This document shows positions 1 to 6,115 of a stretch of DNA of 9,567 nt, in pieces; within the stretch, counting starts at the first letter, position 1, and each line of letters begins with the position of its first letter. Source of the stretch: JBFMFB01 sp040752115 (GTDB lineage Bacteria > Pseudomonadota > Gammaproteobacteria > Burkholderiales > Sulfuricellaceae); the NCBI GenBank assembly GCA_040752115.1, contig JBFMFB010000052.1, positions 1 through 9,567 of the forward strand, read 5' to 3'. A model generated the notes under the pieces. The model was not told the origin of the DNA and made no database searches. It was given only the letters and a program-made list of their open reading frames with translations. Position numbers and translations under genes: made by a program.

Positions 1-452
1 CCAACTTGCCGGAGCATATCGTCCAGCGCATGACGCAGGCGGCGCGGGACGCGCTGGCCGGCTTACCGGAACCTCACATCGAACAGCGAGTGCTGGGAAG
101 AGCCGAGGCGATCGGCGCTGGCGGAGCAATTGTCCTTGGCGCGCGCACGGAACACACGCTTCTCGGCGCATCCGCAACCGCACAGAGAGGCATGCCTGCC
201 GAACGCCTGGGCTTCGAGGCAGGATCGGCGCTGCGGGAGGAAATTGCCTCGGGCGCGACGCTGGACGTCCACACCGCCGATCAGATCCTGGTCTACCTGG
301 CCTTGGCTGGCGGCCATTCCCGCTTTCTTGCCCGCACTCTCACCTCCCACGCCGCCACCACGATCTGGTTGCTGGAGCAGTTCCTGCCGGTGCGCTTCGA
401 TGTATCGCCCGCCGGCGCGCTGATCCGCATCACGGCCGCGCCACGCTTCTGA
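1..452 (+). CDS. rtcA: RNA 3'-terminal phosphate cyclase, 5'-truncated by the window edge
   Basis: C-terminal part of RtcA, which uses ATP to convert an RNA 3'-phosphate into a 2',3'-cyclic phosphate through an enzyme-AMP intermediate in the cytoplasm. The reading frame is open to the left edge (codons in phase with base 3), so the internal TTG at base 6 is not the real start. About 148 residues are visible of a family length near 340. The diagnostic part is the closing block: a DQILVYLALAGG segment, then TSHAATTIWLLEQFLPVRF. The His of TSHAATT sits where the adenylated histidine of E. coli RtcA (His309) lies. The ORF ends cleanly at TGA 450-452. In many proteobacteria rtcA follows the ligase gene rtcB under RtcR control, but that side is outside the window. 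The next gene, a BON protein, starts 67 bp downstream with its own strong ribosome site. Confidence 0.9.
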   Translation, partial: NLPEHIVQRMTQAARDALAGLPEPHIEQRVLGRAEAIGAGGAIVLGARTEHTLLGASATAQRGMPAERLGFEAGSALREEIASGATLDVHTADQILVYLALAGGHSRFLARTLTSHAATTIWLLEQFLPVRFDVSPAGALIRITAAPRF

Positions 453-506
453 TCCAGCCGCGGCGAATATCCGGAACCATCCAGGCTCGACGCTTTCTAT
501 AAAACG

Positions 507-513
507 AAGGAGG
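507..513 (+). promoter_or_regulatory. Strong ribosome binding site of the BON gene
   Basis: An AAGGAGGG stretch ends 6-7 bases before the ATG at 520. It is close to a perfect anti-16S match and fixes that start. Confidence 0.75.
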
Positions 514-519
514 GAAATC

Positions 520-1251
520 ATGAGTACCAAAGAAGCCATTCTGAAACAGATTCAGGCGGCGATGGAGCAAGAGCCGCGCATCAATCTGCATCGCCACCCT
601 ATCCGCATGGAGCTGGGCAACGACGGCGCGCTGACGCTGGAAGGAGAAGTCGAAGACATCGCCGCCAAAAAACTCGCCATGGAGCTGGCGGGCGCAGTAA
701 GCGGCGTGAGAGGCGTGATAGACCGGCTGCGGGTGGCTCCCGCCGAACGCCGCGGTGACGGCGCGATCCGCGACGAGGTGTGCAGATTTCTGCTAGAGGA
801 GCCTACCTTGCAGAATTGCAGCCTGCGCGCCTGGTCGAAGGGCCGGCGGGAAAGCCTGCGGGAAGCGGGCGCAGAGTCGGCCGGCACGATCGAAGTCGCG
901 GTGGATGAGGGCGTCATCACCCTCGATGGAGAAGTGATCAGCCTCTCCCACAAGCGGATGGCGGGGGTGCTGGCATGGTGGACGCCCGGCTGCCGGGACG
1001 TGGTCAATGGGCTGGAGGTCGTACCGCCCGAGCAGGACAACGACGACGAATTGGCCGATGCGCTGCGCCTGGTGTGGGAAAAAGATCCGCTGCTTGCCGA
1101 TGCCGACTTGCTCCGTGCCAGTGCGCGCGATTACGTCCTCACCCTGGAAGGGACAGTGCCGCGGGAAGCCGAAAAGAAAGCAGCCGAACTCGATGCGTGG
1201 TACCTGTTCGGGGTGGACAAGGTTATCAATCGTATCGAAGTGCCGGGATAG
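520..1251 (+). CDS. Triple BON-domain protein without signal peptide
   Basis: A 243-residue protein built from three BON (OsmY/nodulation) modules, roughly residues 4-74, 79-169 and 174-243. Each begins with a helix of the type D..I/L...V/L and ends with the BON signature, a beta strand with LxGxV followed by a helix and a V..V.n.l.V strand: LTLEGEVED then GVRGVIDRLRV, ITLDGEVIS then CRDVVNGLEVV, and LTLEGTVPR then GVDKVINRIEV. The middle copy carries an insertion near residues 102-122. BON domains usually bind membranes or phospholipids and are often periplasmic (OsmY), but this protein starts with a charged amphipathic helix and has no signal peptide, so it looks cytoplasmic. The start is fixed by the ribosome site at 507-513. 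The family is often found with stress-response genes; the molecular role is unknown. Confidence 0.88.
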   Translation: MSTKEAILKQIQAAMEQEPRINLHRHPIRMELGNDGALTLEGEVEDIAAKKLAMELAGAVSGVRGVIDRLRVAPAERRGDGAIRDEVCRFLLEEPTLQNCSLRAWSKGRRESLREAGAESAGTIEVAVDEGVITLDGEVISLSHKRMAGVLAWWTPGCRDVVNGLEVVPPEQDNDDELADALRLVWEKDPLLADADLLRASARDYVLTLEGTVPREAEKKAAELDAWYLFGVDKVINRIEVPG

Positions 1252-1304
1252 CTGGGGTTCGCCCGCGCAACCACTTTTTCCGAGCTTCCCTAAAGAACAC
1301 GAAC

Positions 1305-1325
1305 CGCAGGCTGGTGTCACCTGCG
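1305..1325 (+). other. Short inverted repeat in the leader of the pagL-like gene
   Basis: CGCAGG (1305-1310) and CCTGCG (1320-1325) form a 6-bp stem with a 9-base loop, about 50 bases before the PagL-like start and about 55 bases after the BON stop. No T-run follows, so it is not a clear terminator. It could be an operator-like palindrome or chance in G+C-rich DNA. It lies in the 114-120 bp gap between the two genes, where I see no coding ORF. Confidence 0.25.
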
Positions 1326-1372
1326 CGCGTCGTACATCGAACCGGGAAGGCGCTTTGATTTGACGCTTGTGG

Positions 1373-1930
1373 ATGCAACGCATGATAAAGAAAAGCATGT
1401 GCTCCATCTCCGCCGGTTGCGTCGCGTGCCTGACGGCGCTTTCCGGTTATGCGCTGGACGGGGCCTCATTCCAGCTCGGAAACGGTGACGGCACCGACAT
1501 GGTTCGCGCCGGCTTGCAATGGGATTGGCGGAAAACCTGGTTCGATACAAGCCCGTGGCGCCTGGGCGGGTATTGGGACATTTCCTTGGGAGCCTGGCAT
1601 GCGCACAATGGTGCCGGAGATACCGGCGATATCGTAGATTTAGGCGTAACGCCGGTGTTTCGGCTGCGGCAGAACGTGAAGACCGGCTTTGCGCCTTATT
1701 TCGAATTTGCAATCGGCTTCCACGTGCTGTCTCATACCCGTCTTGATGCGCAAAGACAGTTCGGGAGCAGTTTCCAGTTCGGGGATCACCTGGGGGTAGG
1801 CGCATGTTTCGGGCCAAAGCAACAATACGATCTGGCCTACCTTTACCAGCACCTCTCAAACGGAGGAATCAAGGAGCCCAACGACGGGATCAATTTCAGC
1901 CAGTTGCGGTTCGCTTATCATTTCTACTAA
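1373..1930 (+). CDS. pagL: PagL-like lipid A 3-O-deacylase (acyloxyacyl hydrolase family)
   Basis: About 185 residues. PagL is an outer-membrane eight-stranded beta-barrel that removes the 3-O-linked acyl chain of lipid A and so alters endotoxin properties and membrane permeability. Visible: a signal peptide with a KK basic end and a hydrophobic core ending ALSGYA, then alternating amphipathic strands (for example VRAGLQWDW and RLGGYWDISLGAW), and the family signature YQHLSNGGIKEPNDG near the C-terminus, holding the catalytic His and Ser (H160, S162 counted from the ATG at 1373). The chain ends in aromatic Y-H-F-Y, as expected for a C-terminal beta-strand read by the Bam machinery. The start is uncertain: TTG 1367, ATG 1373 and ATG 1382 are in frame and none has a good ribosome site; all keep the signal peptide. 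The Glu position of the P. aeruginosa triad appears to be Asn here (see findings). Transcribed alone, convergent with the gene at 2056-2559. Confidence 0.85.
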   Translation: MQRMIKKSMCSISAGCVACLTALSGYALDGASFQLGNGDGTDMVRAGLQWDWRKTWFDTSPWRLGGYWDISLGAWHAHNGAGDTGDIVDLGVTPVFRLRQNVKTGFAPYFEFAIGFHVLSHTRLDAQRQFGSSFQFGDHLGVGACFGPKQQYDLAYLYQHLSNGGIKEPNDGINFSQLRFAYHFY

Positions 1931-1978
1931 GTCGCGAACATACGCAACGCAGCCTGCTGTTCGTATTGCGGCGCCGTT

Positions 1979-1994
1979 TGGCTCCTGCGAGCCA
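1979..1994. terminator. Possible hairpin between convergent genes
   Basis: TGGCTC, a CTGC loop and GAGCCA make a perfect 6-bp stem with a tetraloop in the 125-bp gap between the PagL-like gene (+) and the BCAM0308-type gene (-). A symmetric hairpin there could end transcripts from both sides, but no T-run follows on either strand, so an intrinsic terminator is not established. I see nothing else coding in this gap. Confidence 0.3.
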
Positions 1995-2055
1995 CCGAGT
2001 AGCACAGCCGAGGGAGCAAGGCGGGGCGCCCGCCCAGGACTCCCCGGTGAGAAGG

Positions 2056-2559
2056 CTACCTGGTCCAGTTTACCCGCAGCAGGTTTTCCTCTTCGTTGTA
2101 GTGAAACTCCAACCCCCCCTGATAAGCGTGGTGCACCGCATCGCCGATACGGCGCGCCATGTGGATGCTGGTGGTGGTGACCAGAACGCCGTCGTCGTGA
2201 TCCTCGATATTGATGATCCGCTTCAAGGGATGTTCCGCCTTTTCCCGCTCACCCTCGTTGCGCACCAGATGCAGGATTTCCTCCCGGTGCGCCTGGAAAA
2301 ACTTTCCGCCCAGGGTGAGATAACCCGCCGGAAATTCGTCATGGATGCGGTGGCAGGCTGGGCACATCTCTTCGTGGGCGCCTACCGGTTTGGCCGCCCA
2401 TTGCCACCTCCCCTCGTGGAAAACGGCGCCGCAACCCGGGCAAACCGTCGGTTCCGGCAACTTGGTCCGGGATTTGTAGGTATCGTGCACCTCTTCCTGG
2501 ATCAGGCGGTCTCTGCGAACGGGGTGGAAATCGGTGAAACTGCGATGTGCTTTCATCAT
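2056..2559 (-). CDS. BCAM0308-family zinc-ribbon protein
   Basis: A 167-residue basic, soluble protein of the family named after Burkholderia cenocepacia BCAM0308. Four cysteines in two pairs, VCPGC (C40, C43) and CPAC (C66, C69), form a treble-clef or ribbon-type zinc site resembling the N-terminal part of the archaeal/eukaryotic export factor NMD3. After the ribbon comes the family block RIHDEFPAGYLTLGGKFF, then HREEILHLVRNEG, HPLKRI, a VTTTSIHMARRIGDAVHHAY segment that looks like a small alpha/beta domain, and the closing YNEEENLLRVNWTR. The start is the first of two adjacent ATG codons, preceded by GAGGAGAG. No signal peptide or membrane segment. The function is not known; NMD3 likeness hints at RNA or ribosome contact, which is inference. 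It lies downstream of the ddh-like gene on the same strand but has its own candidate -10 box in the 90-bp gap. Confidence 0.85.
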   Translation of the reverse strand: MMKAHRSFTDFHPVRRDRLIQEEVHDTYKSRTKLPEPTVCPGCGAVFHEGRWQWAAKPVGAHEEMCPACHRIHDEFPAGYLTLGGKFFQAHREEILHLVRNEGEREKAEHPLKRIINIEDHDDGVLVTTTSIHMARRIGDAVHHAYQGGLEFHYNEEENLLRVNWTR

Positions 2560-2586
2560 GCTCTCCTCTGAAAATAGATTAAAAAC

Positions 2587-2592
2587 ATTATA
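2587..2592 (-). promoter_or_regulatory. Candidate -10 box for the BCAM0308-type gene
   Basis: On the minus strand the gap holds a perfect TATAAT about 28 bases before the ATG at 2559, in the only A+T-rich patch there. A start site about 7 bases on would leave a short leader containing the GAGGAG ribosome site. There is no good -35 hexamer at 16-18 bases, so this is either a weak or an activator-dependent sigma-70 promoter. Confidence 0.45.
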
Positions 2593-2649
2593 CCCACTCG
2601 ATGCCTCAAAACGCCCATCTTTCCATGCCTGGCGGGGATGGCCGCGCCG

Positions 2650-3552
2650 TCACAACCAGTCCCTTTCCGTCTTCCCCCGCAGTTCTCCCCACAGCGCGGC
2701 CGGCGGCAGGTCAAGTAAGGAATACGCCCCCGGCTTGCAGCCGGGCAGAGCCCGAGCCCCGGCCAGCATCATCCGCGCCGCCGCCTCTTCCTGATCGAAG
2801 CGTGCTTCCACCAAGAAACGCCCCGTGCTGCCCGCCGCTGCACGGCGCTCCATGACGATCCCCCGCCCTTCGCTTTCCAGAGCCGCCACACTGTCCACCA
2901 TAAAAACCTGCGTCTCCTCGTCCAGAAATAGCGGATCGCTGCGGATTGCCCTTTCCACTTCGGCCGCGTCTGCTCTCGCCTTCAGTTCGACATACACATA
3001 GCGCTGCAAGCCGCCTTCCGCCGTTCGCAGCTCGCTCGCCAGCGCCTCTTTCACGCCCTTGACGTTGGCGGCGGCCAGCGTGTGGTGCAAGCTCGTCCCC
3101 GGATGGCGGACGATCTCGGTGTTCCCGTGCGGCACCAGCAGGGCAAGCAGGCAGCGGAACAGCGAAAGGGCGCCGGGGTCCCACCCTGCCCCGACAATTG
3201 CCGGCAGCCGGTGGCGGAGGGCGGCCCGGTGGATTTCCGCCTGGCGCAGCCGGAACGCCTCGCCGGAGTAGCAAGCGCATTCCGCAATCGGGATTCCGCC
3301 CCGGAGCAGGTCCAGCGCCACCCCCAGGCTGTGCGTGGCGGGAACGCAGACCAGCGCCGCCGCGACATCCTTCAGTTCGCTGACGTGAGCCGCTACGGCA
3401 GCCTTGCTCAGCTCGGGCGGCAAGGGCGCGCCCAGGCTCTCGGGGCGGCGCACGATTCCTGCCAGCTCAAGGTCCTCGCTGGCGCGAATATCTTTCGCGC
3501 ACTGCTGCCCCAGGCGGCCAAAGCCGACGACAGCCAGCCGAATTCGTTTCAT
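2650..3552 (-). CDS. ddh: Diaminopimelate dehydrogenase-like oxidoreductase
   Basis: A 300-residue NAD(P)-dependent enzyme of the meso-diaminopimelate D-dehydrogenase family, which in its type members interconverts meso-DAP with L-2-amino-6-oxopimelate plus ammonia. Residues 5-33 are a Rossmann start (LAVVGFGRLGQQ, then LELAGIVRR). The Ddh signature GAGWDPGALSLFR lies at 121-133, followed by PGTSLHH (151-157), GVKEAL (166-171) and the C-terminal GAYSLLDLPPAAL (275-287), all alignable by eye with Corynebacterium Ddh. It is somewhat shorter than the usual 320-330 residues, and the acidic and His substrate-contact positions appear replaced (T-H-S at 73-75 and Gly-Arg near 244-245), so the true substrate may differ. 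The start at 3552 is preferred over the upstream ATG at 3582 because GGAGGGG sits 6 bases before it and the shorter form begins directly at the Rossmann strand. Divergent from the small membrane gene at 3652. Confidence 0.75.
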   Translation of the reverse strand: MKRIRLAVVGFGRLGQQCAKDIRASEDLELAGIVRRPESLGAPLPPELSKAAVAAHVSELKDVAAALVCVPATHSLGVALDLLRGGIPIAECACYSGEAFRLRQAEIHRAALRHRLPAIVGAGWDPGALSLFRCLLALLVPHGNTEIVRHPGTSLHHTLAAANVKGVKEALASELRTAEGGLQRYVYVELKARADAAEVERAIRSDPLFLDEETQVFMVDSVAALESEGRGIVMERRAAAGSTGRFLVEARFDQEEAAARMMLAGARALPGCKPGAYSLLDLPPAALWGELRGKTERDWL

Positions 3553-3651
3553 CTCGCCCCTCCGGCAATAGGGTGGCTGCAACCAAGTGCCACCGCATTT
3601 GTCGAATTTGTGCTAATTTTGGTTCCGTCCATTTCAGGAAAGATACGACTC

Positions 3652-3819
3652 ATGCTGAATAATCCCCGCGCACGGCGCCCCCTGGCAATCCTCCTGGTGG
3701 TGCTGGGCGGCGTGCTGATATTCCTCGCGCCCGAAGTATGGGCGGGTGTGGTGCTGCTGGTGCTCGGGGTTGCGATCGAACTTGCCGGCATCTCGCTGGA
3801 GCGTCGGAACGGCAGATAA
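3652..3819 (+). CDS. Small two-helix membrane protein, unknown function
   Basis: A 55-residue ORF with an AGGAAAG ribosome site about 10 bases upstream of its ATG. A positively charged N-terminus (NNPRARRP) is followed by two hydrophobic segments, about residues 11-26 and 31-48, separated by a short APEVW turn, and then a charged tail (LERRNGR). This pattern predicts a helical hairpin in the inner membrane with both ends in the cytoplasm by the positive-inside rule. I do not recognise a named family. It stands alone: ddh diverges 99 bp upstream and dinB converges 22 bp downstream. It is real rather than chance because it has a ribosome site, a coherent membrane pattern and no overlap with other genes. 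Confidence 0.65.
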   Translation: MLNNPRARRPLAILLVVLGGVLIFLAPEVWAGVVLLVLGVAIELAGISLERRNGR

Positions 3820-3841
3820 CGGGGGACTTGCGCAGAGATTC

Positions 3842-4888
3842 CTAAACCGCGCCGGCCCTTTCCAGCTCGCCCACCCGCACCCCCACCAGCCGCACTTTCT
3901 TCTTCAACTCGATCCTGCCGAGGCAATCGAACGCCGCTTTGCGCACGGTGTCCGCCGAATCGGTCGGGGCGCTCAGCGTTTTCTCCCGCGTGTGGGTCTC
4001 GAAATCGGAAAAGCGCACCTTGATGCCGACCTTCTTGCCCTTCACACCTTCCTCCCGCAAATCCCCGGCGACCTCCCGCGACAGCCCCGCCAGGGTTCGT
4101 GCGATCGCCTGCCAGTTGCCGGTGTCCTGCTGAAAGGTGACTTCCCGGCTGCGCGACTTCGGCTCCCAGTGCGTCACCAGCGGGCGGTCGTCGACTCCTT
4201 GGGCGGCCTCGTGCAGGAATGCGCCGTGAGACGGCCCGAATGCCGCAACCAGCTTCTCCAGGGGCTGCGCCGCGAGCTGCCCGATGGTTTCGATCCCCAT
4301 GCCGCGCAGATGCGCTTCGGTAACCGGCCCCACACCGGGAATCTTTCTTGCCGGCAGCGGCCAGATCCGCGCCTCGATGTCCTCCTCGCCAATGACGGTG
4401 AGTCCGTCCGGTTTTTGCATATCCGAGGCGATTTTTGCCAGCAGCTTGTTGGGTGCGATGCCGATGGAACAGGTCAGCCCCGTCGCCTCCCTTATCCGAC
4501 GTTTGATGTCACCGGCGATGTCTTCGACGGGGCCATCGGCGGATGTCAGATCGAGATAGGCTTCGTCGATGCCCACATCCTCCATGACCGGCGAGAAGCT
4601 CCGGAGAATGGCCTTGATCCGGACCGAGACCCGCGCATATTCCTGGTAATCCACCGGCAGGAAAACGGCGTCGGGGCACAGATGATAGGCGGTTCGAAGC
4701 GGCATGGCGGAATGGATGCCGAATTTCCTCGCTTCATAGGAAGCGGTCGAAACCACGCCCCGCTCGGTGGGGTCACCCCTGCCGCCGATCACCAGCGGCT
4801 TACCGGCCAGCTCCGGATGGCGGCGCTGCTCCACTGCGGCGAAGAAGGCGTCCATGTCGACATGAAGAATGCGCCGCATTCGCTTCAT
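3842..4888 (-). CDS. dinB: DNA polymerase IV (Y family)
   Basis: A 348-residue translesion DNA polymerase, close to the 351 of E. coli DinB. It copies past damaged bases, especially N2-guanine adducts, with low fidelity. Catalytic acids are visible: D11 in the HVDMDAFFAAVE motif and D108-E109 in VGIDEAYLD. F16 corresponds to the steric-gate Phe that excludes ribonucleotides. Further family blocks are ASYEARKFGIHSAMP, GIAPNKLLAKIASDMQKPDG (fingers/palm), the thumb helix-hairpin-helix KIPGVGPVTEAHLRGMGIETIGQL, and the little-finger domain from about residue 240 (SREVTFQQD). The C-terminus stops at GELERAGAV without an obvious clamp-binding peptide of the QLxLF type. Its ATG overlaps the pfpI TGA as ATGA, and AAAGGAAAG inside the end of pfpI is its ribosome site, so the two are translationally coupled. 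No LexA-like CTGT-N8-ACAG box is visible before the operon. Confidence 0.96.
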   Translation of the reverse strand: MKRMRRILHVDMDAFFAAVEQRRHPELAGKPLVIGGRGDPTERGVVSTASYEARKFGIHSAMPLRTAYHLCPDAVFLPVDYQEYARVSVRIKAILRSFSPVMEDVGIDEAYLDLTSADGPVEDIAGDIKRRIREATGLTCSIGIAPNKLLAKIASDMQKPDGLTVIGEEDIEARIWPLPARKIPGVGPVTEAHLRGMGIETIGQLAAQPLEKLVAAFGPSHGAFLHEAAQGVDDRPLVTHWEPKSRSREVTFQQDTGNWQAIARTLAGLSREVAGDLREEGVKGKKVGIKVRFSDFETHTREKTLSAPTDSADTVRKAAFDCLGRIELKKKVRLVGVRVGELERAGAV

Positions 4889-5397
4889 TGCAACTTTCCT
4901 TTCATCATCTTCACGGTTTCCCGCATGAAGGCGGGCAGATCGGACGGCTGGCGAGAGGTGACCAGATTGCCGTCCACCACCACTTCCCGGTCTTCGTAAA
5001 CCGCGCCAGCCTCCTGCAGTTCCTGGGCCACGGAGTGGTAGCAGGTGGCGTGCCGTCCCTTCAGTAGCCCGGCCGAAATCAGGGTCTGCGGCCCGTGGCA
5101 GATGGCTGCCACCGGCTTGCCCTTGGCGAAGAAAGAGCGCGCGATCTCGAGCGCCGCTATTTCCTTCCGCACCGCCGCAGGGGCCTTTCCGCCCGGCAGC
5201 ACCAGCAGATCGTAATCGTCCGGGTTGACGTCCCGAAGCGCCTTGGTGGCTTCGACCTCGTAACCGTGCTTGCCGTGAATCCGCCCCCTGGAAACGGAAG
5301 CGACATCCACTTCCAGCCCTTCCTCCTGCAAGCGGTAATAAGGAACCAGCAGCTCGGAATCCTCGAAATGGTCCGCACTGACGATGAGTGCTTTCAT
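4885..5397 (-). CDS. PfpI/DJ-1 family protein (class I glutamine amidotransferase-like)
   Basis: A 170-residue flavodoxin-like alpha/beta protein of the PfpI subfamily of the DJ-1 superfamily. The nucleophile elbow AICHGPQ gives Cys100-His101, the acidic partner Glu12 lies in FEDSEL, and the family blocks DYDLLVLPGGKAP (residues 62-73) and VVVDGNLVTSRQPSDLPAF are present. The positions match those of archaeal PfpI. Members have been described as intracellular cysteine proteases (PfpI), general stress proteins (B. subtilis YfkM, E. coli YhbO) or deglycases acting on glyoxal- and methylglyoxal-modified protein and nucleotides; the deglycase activity is disputed. Cytoplasmic, no signal peptide. 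The start at 5397 has an AGGAGGG ribosome site. It is the first gene of a two-gene minus-strand unit with dinB, overlapping it by four bases, and diverges from the THUMP gene across a 156-bp gap. Confidence 0.92.
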   Translation of the reverse strand: MKALIVSADHFEDSELLVPYYRLQEEGLEVDVASVSRGRIHGKHGYEVEATKALRDVNPDDYDLLVLPGGKAPAAVRKEIAALEIARSFFAKGKPVAAICHGPQTLISAGLLKGRHATCYHSVAQELQEAGAVYEDREVVVDGNLVTSRQPSDLPAFMRETVKMMKGKLQ

Positions 5398-5422
5398 GGC
5401 GCCCTCCTGAACAAAATAGGTG

Positions 5423-5449
5423 AAAAAGGCGAAACTTTACGCTTTTGCC
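5423..5449 (-). promoter_or_regulatory. Hairpin plus T-run in the pfpI leader
   Basis: Read on the minus strand, GGCAAAA (5449-5443) can pair with TTTCGCC (5434-5428) with one mismatch around an 8-base loop, and is directly followed by five T's (5427-5423), about 26 bases before the pfpI ATG. The shape resembles a weak intrinsic terminator or attenuator placed in a leader. The remaining part of the 156-bp divergent gap is A+T-richer than the genes and should hold promoters for both directions, but I could not find a convincing -35/-10 pair. Confidence 0.25.
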
Positions 5450-5553
5450 GAGGCCCTATTCTTGAAATGACGATATTCTAAAAATTACGACATCGCAAAG
5501 CGGCGGGAGTTGCCGCAATCCGCCGAAAGTGGTGCGATGGAGAGGCAGAAAAA

Positions 5554-6096
5554 ATGAAAAGCTGGAACATGATCGTCACTGCCGCGCCGGGGCCGGGGCG
5601 CGAATACCATCTGCTGCGGGAGCTCAACCGGCTGGGCGAATTTCACCCCACCGAATTCAAGGACGTGTGCATCGGCCGGGTGGAAAACACCGACCGCTTT
5701 CTGGAAGCCGTCCGCCTTGCCGCCGCGGAGGGCGCGGACTGGGTGCGCGATCTGGCACGGGCGATCCCGGTCGAGCAAACCTTCCATTTCACCCCGGAAA
5801 CGCTCGCTGCGCAGCTCAAGGAAGCCGTGGCGCCGCTGTGCCAGCGCATGGGAGACGGAGCGTTCTACGTCCGGCTGGAACGGCGGGGACTGGTTGGCCA
5901 GGTTGCGAGCCCCGAGGTGGAACGGGAGGTCGCCGACCATCTGTTCTCGCTGGCGGAAAACCAGGGCAAACGCCTGCGCGTGTCTTTCGAAGATGCGGAC
6001 TATGTCGTCGCCGCCGAGACGCTCGGCAACGAATGCGGGGTCGCCCTGCTCGGGCGCGAACTGCGGGAGCGCTACCCCTTCGTGCAAACGCGGTAG
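5554..6096 (+). CDS. Standalone THUMP-domain protein
   Basis: A 180-residue protein similar to the Tan1-type THUMP proteins. Opening strand NMIVTAAPGPG with a helix REYHLLRELNRLG, then an N-terminal ferredoxin-like half with EFKDVCIGRVEN (34-45), and the THUMP domain proper at about 70-175: GAFYVRLERRGLVGQVASPEVERE (102-125), the helix ADHLFSLAE, then RVSFEDADYVVAAETLGNECGVALLGRELRERYPFV (142-177), which holds the conserved aspartate-rich strand and the G-V-A-L/I turn. THUMP modules bind the acceptor end of tRNA, usually next to a methyltransferase, thiouridine synthase or deaminase; none is fused here. In eukaryotes and archaea such standalone proteins assist ac4C formation in tRNA. The ribosome site is the GGAGAGG 9-10 bases upstream. 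It is followed by the CapA-type gene after 19 bp, so probably one operon. Confidence 0.85.
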   Translation: MKSWNMIVTAAPGPGREYHLLRELNRLGEFHPTEFKDVCIGRVENTDRFLEAVRLAAAEGADWVRDLARAIPVEQTFHFTPETLAAQLKEAVAPLCQRMGDGAFYVRLERRGLVGQVASPEVEREVADHLFSLAENQGKRLRVSFEDADYVVAAETLGNECGVALLGRELRERYPFVQTR

Positions 6097-6115
6097 CCGT
6101 GCAAGGGAGCTTCAA

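Noticed and set aside
498..503. TATAAA as a -10 promoter box before the BON gene
   Set aside because: A start site 7 bases on would fall inside the ribosome site at 507-513, and no -35 box lies at 16-18 bases upstream.
1804..2571. A 255-codon plus-strand frame across the PagL end and the BCAM0308-type gene
   Set aside because: It overlaps two genes with recognised motifs and shows no domain of its own.
3746..4999. A 417-codon plus-strand frame opposite dinB
   Set aside because: Antisense to dinB, whose catalytic motifs are intact; no motif in this frame.
5398..5553. A LexA box or a clear sigma-70 promoter in the divergent gap
   Set aside because: No CTGT or ACAG half-site is present, and the TATTCT-like boxes lack a -35 at proper spacing.
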